From NCBI GenBank assembly GCA_958428235.1, contig CAUAFG010000003.1, positions 99,415 through 163,414 of the forward strand: 64,000 nucleotides of DNA. Reading direction: 5' to 3'. Each line of letters opens with the position of its first letter. Position 1 is the first letter of the stretch. The position numbers were made by a program, and so were the translations under genes. The notes under the pieces are model-generated. The model did no database searches. It was not told the origin of the DNA and saw only the letters and a program-made list of their open reading frames with translations. This stretch comes from Faeciplasma sp900553675. GTDB lineage: Bacteria > Bacillota > Clostridia > Oscillospirales > Ruminococcaceae. Of the stretch, positions 60,254 through 64,000 are shown one piece after another.

Positions 60254-60781
60254 ATGGAACAGGATTCATTGAGAAATATGCTTTATTCGTTTGCAAGATT
60301 CGGTCTTTTCTGGCTTATTAATATTTTCGGCGTCATCATTGGCAAAACGGCTATTCTGGGAATTGTGGGAACCTTTATTCCAAGGCTTGCGCTTTACGAC
60401 AATCCCGAAACGCTCAGCGCAATATCCTTTATAATTCCGATATGCCTTCTTATCGCCCTGTTTGCCGACGACGCCAAGCGTCACACTGCCTATGGCAGAT
60501 ACAACCCAATACTTGTATCCATAGTGATGATACTTACCGCTGCGGTTTACTATGTTCCCGCGGTTGTCATCGGGTATGTAAAGGATGTCAAAACAGCGGC
60601 TATCATGAAAGAGCTTTACTTCACCAGCTACTGGATATCAAAGTTTGTCGGCGACGATGTTGAAATATACGCCCTTATGGGCGCGCTGCTGATGCTAGTA
60701 ATCTGCGTTGTAAGCTATGTCATCGCAAGAAAGATATATCTCAAAAAATTTGAAAGCGGCGAATACGAGTACGAATATTGA
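60254..60781 (+). CDS. multi-pass membrane protein of unknown function
   Basis: A 175-residue protein with about four transmembrane helices (near residues 15-38, 55-70, 85-108 and 140-160) and a Glu/Tyr-rich tail (KKFESGEYEYEY). GGAGG lies about 11 bases before the ATG. It has the same layout as the protein at 54496-55074: a hydrophilic loop after helix 2, then YNPILVSIVMILTAAVYYVPAV. No family recognised. It is a single-gene unit between promoter and terminator. Confidence 0.75.
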   Translation: MEQDSLRNMLYSFARFGLFWLINIFGVIIGKTAILGIVGTFIPRLALYDNPETLSAISFIIPICLLIALFADDAKRHTAYGRYNPILVSIVMILTAAVYYVPAVVIGYVKDVKTAAIMKELYFTSYWISKFVGDDVEIYALMGALLMLVICVVSYVIARKIYLKKFESGEYEYEY

Positions 60782-60796
60782 CACGAACAAAATGTG

Positions 60797-60838
60797 AAAA
60801 TGCGTCTCGCTCCTTTGAAGGAACGGGACGCATTTTTT
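60797..60838. terminator. terminator between convergent genes
   Basis: AAAATGCGTC and GACGCATTTT pair and are followed by TT; the inner part (CTCCTTTGAAGGA) also pairs. It serves the membrane-protein gene and could also serve the opposing kinase-like gene. Confidence 0.8.
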
Positions 60839-60851
60839 GTGCTATTTAATT

Positions 60852-61610
60852 TTATATGCTGAACTGAACAACAGCATCGGAAATTTGAGAGAGATAAATA
60901 TTATATGGCGAGAAGGTTGAAATGGGCACAATCGGCTGAGAGCTTTTGAATTCCGCGCCGCCTTTTACAAAAGGAAGCCTGAACGACGCCATAAAGCCGT
61001 CGTCTGGAGATGTGTCGGTTAAAAATGTGGTGCCCACAACATCGCAGAATTTTTTTACAACTGCAAGACCGCCCTTGTTTTTGCTGTAGTCCAAAAGGTC
61101 ATCCAGCTCGGATCTCTCCATGCCGTAGCCGTTATCCATGACCGAAATGGAAACCTGATCGTTGATTCTGGTTGCCTTAATCCTTATCTCACCCTCGCCC
61201 ATGAAATTATCAACATGCTGCGCGGAATTTGTTATCAGTGCCAAAAGGCAGGCTAAAAGCCTTTCCGGATCGGCATTGATGCAGATACCTTCCTCGCAGT
61301 CGCAGGAAATAGCTATACTTGTGCGCCTTAAAACAGAGCGGCAGGTGTTAACTAAATCATCAAGGAACTGGCTGAGATTGAATGTCTGCGGAGCATATTC
61401 GTCAAGCTTGGCATACTCCTGAGCATCCTCGGTTGCGGCGAGAATTTTAAAGCTGCTTTTAATTATCTCGTTGGCTGTATCTATGTTTTCGTAGCTTTCG
61501 GTTTTTTCGTAGCTTATAATCAGCTTCTGGCAAAGTGAAATTGCATCCATAGCGTTTCTTCTGATGGACTTTATATCGGTATATGCTAAATTCTGCGGTT
61601 CGCTCATCAT
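60852..61610 (-). CDS. histidine-kinase-like ATPase without a partner regulator
   Basis: A protein of about 252 residues with a C-terminal HATPase domain: N-box NADPERLLACLLALITNSAQH, G1 box VMDNGYGMERSEL, and GGLAVVKKF as the G2-like segment. The N-terminal helical region (residues 5-80) matches the dimerisation part in length, but no H-box (a conserved His-Glu/Asp) is visible, and no transmembrane helix or sensor domain is present. It is probably a cytoplasmic GHKL ATPase or a kinase that works without its own His. Four ATGs follow one another (MMMM); the third or fourth fits the AAGG spacing best. No response-regulator gene is adjacent. Confidence 0.75.
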   Translation of the reverse strand: MMSEPQNLAYTDIKSIRRNAMDAISLCQKLIISYEKTESYENIDTANEIIKSSFKILAATEDAQEYAKLDEYAPQTFNLSQFLDDLVNTCRSVLRRTSIAISCDCEEGICINADPERLLACLLALITNSAQHVDNFMGEGEIRIKATRINDQVSISVMDNGYGMERSELDDLLDYSKNKGGLAVVKKFCDVVGTTFLTDTSPDDGFMASFRLPFVKGGAEFKSSQPIVPISTFSPYNIYLSQISDAVVQFSI

Positions 61611-61667
61611 CATCATCCTTTTTAGTTATAATATTACTTTCATAGTTTATGGCAAGTCAGTTATTCT

Positions 61668-61696
61668 ATTATAGCACTGTTAAGTTGAATAGTAAA
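61668..61696 (-). promoter_or_regulatory. promoter of the kinase-like gene
   Basis: Minus-strand TTTACT, 17-base spacer, TATAAT. The 313-base gap 61617-61929 holds this and the GH130 promoter and is otherwise AT-rich without genes. Confidence 0.5.
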
Positions 61697-61836
61697 GACT
61701 TTTGTCGAAAAAATCCGAATTTAATCTTTTAGATTTTCAATCTGCATACATATTATGATTTTGTTGCCGCCGATTATCCTTTATGAGTCTATAATAATAT
61801 TGCAGGGTTAATATGCGATAAAATAAAAAAATACTA

Positions 61837-61865
61837 TTGAAATAAATACCTGTGTATGCTATAAT
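61837..61865 (+). promoter_or_regulatory. promoter of the GH130 gene
   Basis: TTGAAA, 17-base spacer, TATAAT, 64 bases before the start codon. Confidence 0.75.
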
Positions 61866-61929
61866 GTTATTTGGTTAGTAAAATATTAAACCAATAGCAA
61901 TATGGCTTCCAGAAAGGTGACGTGTTAAT

Positions 61930-62958
61930 ATGGCAAATGTAAAAGTAATCAACGGTACATCATTACCCAACATTCCCTGGCAGGATAAACCCGCAGGCTG
62001 CCGCGATGTTGTTTGGCGCTACTCCGAAAATCCCATAATCAAAAGAGACCACATAATGGTAAAAAAGGCTAACGGCTACAGAGAGCCTTCAAACTCCATT
62101 TTCAACAGCTCGGTTGTTCCCTTTGAAAAGGGCGACTACAAGTTCGCCGGCGTTTTCAGAGTTGACGACAGAGAAAGAAACATGGAAATCCACGCAGGCT
62201 TCTCGAAAGACGGTATCAACTGGGACATCAACGAGGAAAGAATCCACTTTGAGTGCGACATTCCCGAAGTTGGCAAGTGGGAATACGGCTACGACCCCAG
62301 AGTCTGCAAGTTAGAAGACAAGTATGTTGTAACCTGGTGCAACGCCTTCGGCTGGAAGCCCACCATAGGAATTGCTTATACATACGATTTTGTAACCTTC
62401 CACCAGCTTGAAAACGCCTTCCTGCCTTTCAACAGAAACGGCGTTATGTTCCCCAGAAAGATTAACGGCAAGTATATGATGATGAGCCGCCCGTCCGACT
62501 CCGGTCACACTCCGTTCGGCGATATGTACATCAGCGCTTCGCCCGACCTTACCTTCTGGGGCGAGCACAGACACGTTATGGGTCCCTCCAAGGGCTGGGA
62601 GTCCACAAAGATGGGCGCAGGACCTATCCCGATAGAGACCGACCGCGGCTGGCTTATCTTCTACCACGGCGTTTTAACCTCCTGCAACGGCTATGTTTAC
62701 AGCTTCTCGGCAGCACTTTTAGACAAGGATCAGCCTTGGAAGGTGCTCCGTCGCGGCGCTTCTTACCTTGTAAGCCCTCAGAAGTATTACGAGCTTATCG
62801 GCGATACCGACGCTGTTGTATTCCCCTGCGCAAACCTTGTTGACGCCGACACCGGCAGAATCTGCATCTACTACGGCTGTGCAGACACCTGCACCTCTCT
62901 GGCGTTCACCACCGTTGACGATGTTATGGACTTCCTTGATCATAACAGTCAGGTGTGA
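61930..62958 (+). CDS. GH130 family beta-mannoside phosphorylase
   Basis: A 342-residue five-bladed beta-propeller enzyme of GH130, which breaks beta-1,4-mannosyl bonds with phosphate and releases mannose 1-phosphate. Family segments are clear: NPIIKR near the N-terminus, REPSNSIFNSSVV, YGYDPRVCKLEDKYVVTWC with the catalytic Asp, and IPIETDRGWLIFYHG. The subgroup is closest to the mannooligosaccharide-phosphorylase type (RaMP2-like), an inference. AGAAAGGTGA precedes the ATG. It would use products of extracellular mannan breakdown in the cytoplasm. Confidence 0.92.
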   Translation: MANVKVINGTSLPNIPWQDKPAGCRDVVWRYSENPIIKRDHIMVKKANGYREPSNSIFNSSVVPFEKGDYKFAGVFRVDDRERNMEIHAGFSKDGINWDINEERIHFECDIPEVGKWEYGYDPRVCKLEDKYVVTWCNAFGWKPTIGIAYTYDFVTFHQLENAFLPFNRNGVMFPRKINGKYMMMSRPSDSGHTPFGDMYISASPDLTFWGEHRHVMGPSKGWESTKMGAGPIPIETDRGWLIFYHGVLTSCNGYVYSFSAALLDKDQPWKVLRRGASYLVSPQKYYELIGDTDAVVFPCANLVDADTGRICIYYGCADTCTSLAFTTVDDVMDFLDHNSQV

Positions 62959-62980
62959 TAGCATAAAGTATAAATAATTG

Positions 62981-63024
62981 AAACCTGCCCGAAGCCGATA
63001 AATTGCGGCTTCGGGCAGGTTTTT
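62981..63024 (+). terminator. terminator of the GH130 gene
   Basis: A 17-bp perfect stem (AAACCTGCCCGAAGCCG with its complement), 8-base loop, then TT. Confidence 0.92.
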
Positions 63025-63075
63025 GTCATAAGGATAAAAAATGCTCCGCCGCAAAGGACGGAGCAAAAATATGTT

Positions 63076-63687
63076 TTACTGATTCATAACGTGCCAGATT
63101 TTCTCGAAGTCGGGAAGCGCAGCTCCCGGTCCCGCCTTAGCGACACATTCCTTTACAAAATCAAGGAATTCCGATCTGTTTGTCTTAGGCTCTTTCGGCT
63201 TAAGCTCGTTTACCATTCCGAGATAGAAGTCAATCAGCTTGCGGGTGGTCTGCTCATGCTCTTTTGCCAATTCTTCAAGTGCCATTCCTTTTGCCTGCGC
63301 ACCTACATCGCCATACTCGGCATCACTTGAATGAACCTCGCTGATTCTTTGAAGGATATCCGCTGAAAAGGTTTCCTCTTCTTCGCGAACCTTTTCAAGC
63401 TGCTCAAGCGCATATTCGAGCGTGTATTTTGCGGATATCGGCTTTTCGGCTGGCTGAGCTTCTATAACGGTGACTGCTGCCTCTTTGACCTGCGTTGCAT
63501 TGGCTTTGTTATTTATATTTTCCATATTATTAACCTCCGATAATTTAGCCGGAGGGCTTGCAAGGCATATTCTATTTTCAGAAATGAAGCGCGCCCTGCC
63601 GGATTTTACAAGACCTTTAGCCCTTTTAGGGTAGGTCGCTTCATATTCGTTGCCCTGCTCGTCAACAACGCTGATGTTTTTTTCGAT
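63076..63687 (-). CDS. protein with PLMP/RRXRR-like N-terminal module and helical C-terminal domain
   Basis: A protein of about 203 residues in this form. Residues 6-45 (SVVDEQGNEYEATYPKRAKG, then LVKSGRARF) match gaplessly the spacing of the PLMP (RRXRR) module found at the N-terminus of IscB and related HNH proteins, where the pattern is V-x-D-x2-G-x5-T-x-P-x-R-A-x2-L-x3-G-x-A. No HNH or RuvC part follows; the C-domain is all helical (TLEYALEQLEKVREEEETF...). I recognise the TYPKRAKGLVK segment in other Oscillospiraceae proteins. The start is unsettled: an ATC at 63687 follows GGGGGAG by six bases; an internal ATG at 63525 has a better site (GGAGG) and would give the C-domain alone. No function is known. 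Confidence 0.55.
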   Translation of the reverse strand: MEKNISVVDEQGNEYEATYPKRAKGLVKSGRARFISENRICLASPPAKLSEVNNMENINNKANATQVKEAAVTVIEAQPAEKPISAKYTLEYALEQLEKVREEEETFSADILQRISEVHSSDAEYGDVGAQAKGMALEELAKEHEQTTRKLIDFYLGMVNELKPKEPKTNRSEFLDFVKECVAKAGPGAALPDFEKIWHVMNQ

Positions 63688-63769
63688 GGGTATCTCCCCC
63701 TTGTTATTAACTTGCAAAGATTTGTGAATAACGTTTTTTTCAATGGGTGGCTTCCCCTTCACGTATTTC

Positions 63770-63798
63770 AGTGTAGCATAGTTGTTATGGATTGTCAA
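63770..63798 (-). promoter_or_regulatory. promoter of the PLMP-like protein gene
   Basis: Minus-strand TTGACA, 17-base spacer, TACACT. It lies inside the longer frame of the gene, which rules out the most upstream start and places the mRNA 5' end near 63763. Confidence 0.75.
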
Positions 63799-63889
63799 GC
63801 AGTTTTTATGAAATTCGACATAATGCGTGCCGCGTAAAAAGTCGTATCCGCAAGGAAGCAAAAAATTAAAAATACTTTTGAAAAAACAC

Positions 63890-63918
63890 TTGACATTTAG
63901 GCGGCGTTTGTGTATAAT
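63890..63918 (+). promoter_or_regulatory. promoter of tRNA-Val
   Basis: Perfect TTGACA (63890-63895) and TATAAT (63913-63918) with a 17-base spacer, 29 bases before the tRNA. Confidence 0.92.
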
Positions 63919-63947
63919 ATCATATGTCGCTGATGAGGCGGCAATAT

Positions 63948-64000
63948 GGAAGCTTAGCTCAGCTGGGAGAGCATCTGCCTTACAAGCAGAGGGTCATAGG
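63948..64000 (+). tRNA. tRNA-Val (anticodon TAC), cut by the window end
   Basis: The 5' acceptor strand GGAAGCT, D-arm AGCTCAGCTGGGAGAGC, and anticodon stem-loop CTGCCTTACAAGCAG with anticodon TAC are present; the T-arm begins at the last bases. The 3' end lies outside. Confidence 0.93.

Overview
The window looks like chromosomal DNA from a spore-forming clostridium, most likely of the Oscillospiraceae/Ruminococcaceae type. The evidence is the gene set and its order: spoIIR, cwlD, a CD1247-type zinc protein beside efp, a nadD-yqeK fusion, ftsY-smc-radical SAM-rnc-plsX-trmFO-topA-dprA, infC-rpmI-rplT, and addAB. Shine-Dalgarno sites are strong (GGAGG) and several starts are TTG, GTG or ATT. 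Base composition is moderate in the housekeeping genes and clearly more AT-rich in one accessory patch near 40.6-41.9 kb. These family and lineage assignments come from sequence recognition alone; no database search was run.

Layout. 0.1-5 kb (minus): a YfbR-like HD nucleotidase, a DUF4364 regulator, an EPSP-synthase-like protein that has lost catalytic residues, and the helicase PcrA. 5-9.5 kb: an AI-2E family permease, a short pyrophosphatase-like protein with an ACT protein, tRNA-Thr(GGT), a GNAT acetyltransferase, and metK under a SAM-I riboswitch. 9.5-15.2 kb: a surface-carbohydrate block (a lipoprotein, a GH13 enzyme, a GH30 lipoprotein) and ribU under an FMN riboswitch. 15-39.5 kb: one long minus-strand run of core genes (CD1247-type protein, efp, Xaa-Pro peptidase, endonuclease-IV-like protein, yqeG, rpsU, leuS, rsfS, LCP-like, nadD-yqeK, yhbY, rdgB, ftsY, smc, radical SAM, rnc, plsX, trmFO, topA, dprA, trmH, rplT, rpmI, infC).

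39.5-41.9 kb is an accessory operon behind its own promoter. It holds a secreted papain/C39-like protease gene with an in-frame TAG at the end of its signal peptide, followed by two membrane-anchored proteins; the larger one resembles the protease's own propeptide. 41.9-54 kb (minus) carries a TPR protein, addA, addB, spoIIR, a string of palindromes, an MreB-family gene and recD2. 54-60.8 kb holds two related multi-pass membrane proteins, cwlD, radA, a convergent clpC, and a 57-residue Cys/Asn/Gly-rich membrane peptide. 60.8-64 kb holds an orphan histidine-kinase-like ATPase, a GH130 mannoside phosphorylase, a protein whose N-terminus resembles the PLMP/RRXRR module of IscB/HNH proteins, and the 5' part of a tRNA-Val.

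Functionally the window is rich in recombination and repair (PcrA, AddAB, RecD2, RadA, DprA, TopA, SMC), translation (LeuS, EF-P, S21, IF-3, L35, L20, RsfS, MetK) and beta-mannan/plant-polysaccharide use (GH30, GH13, GH130). The best candidates for something new are the PLMP/RRXRR-like protein with its unusual starts at 63.1-63.8 kb, and the protease/propeptide-like operon at 39.5-41.9 kb.
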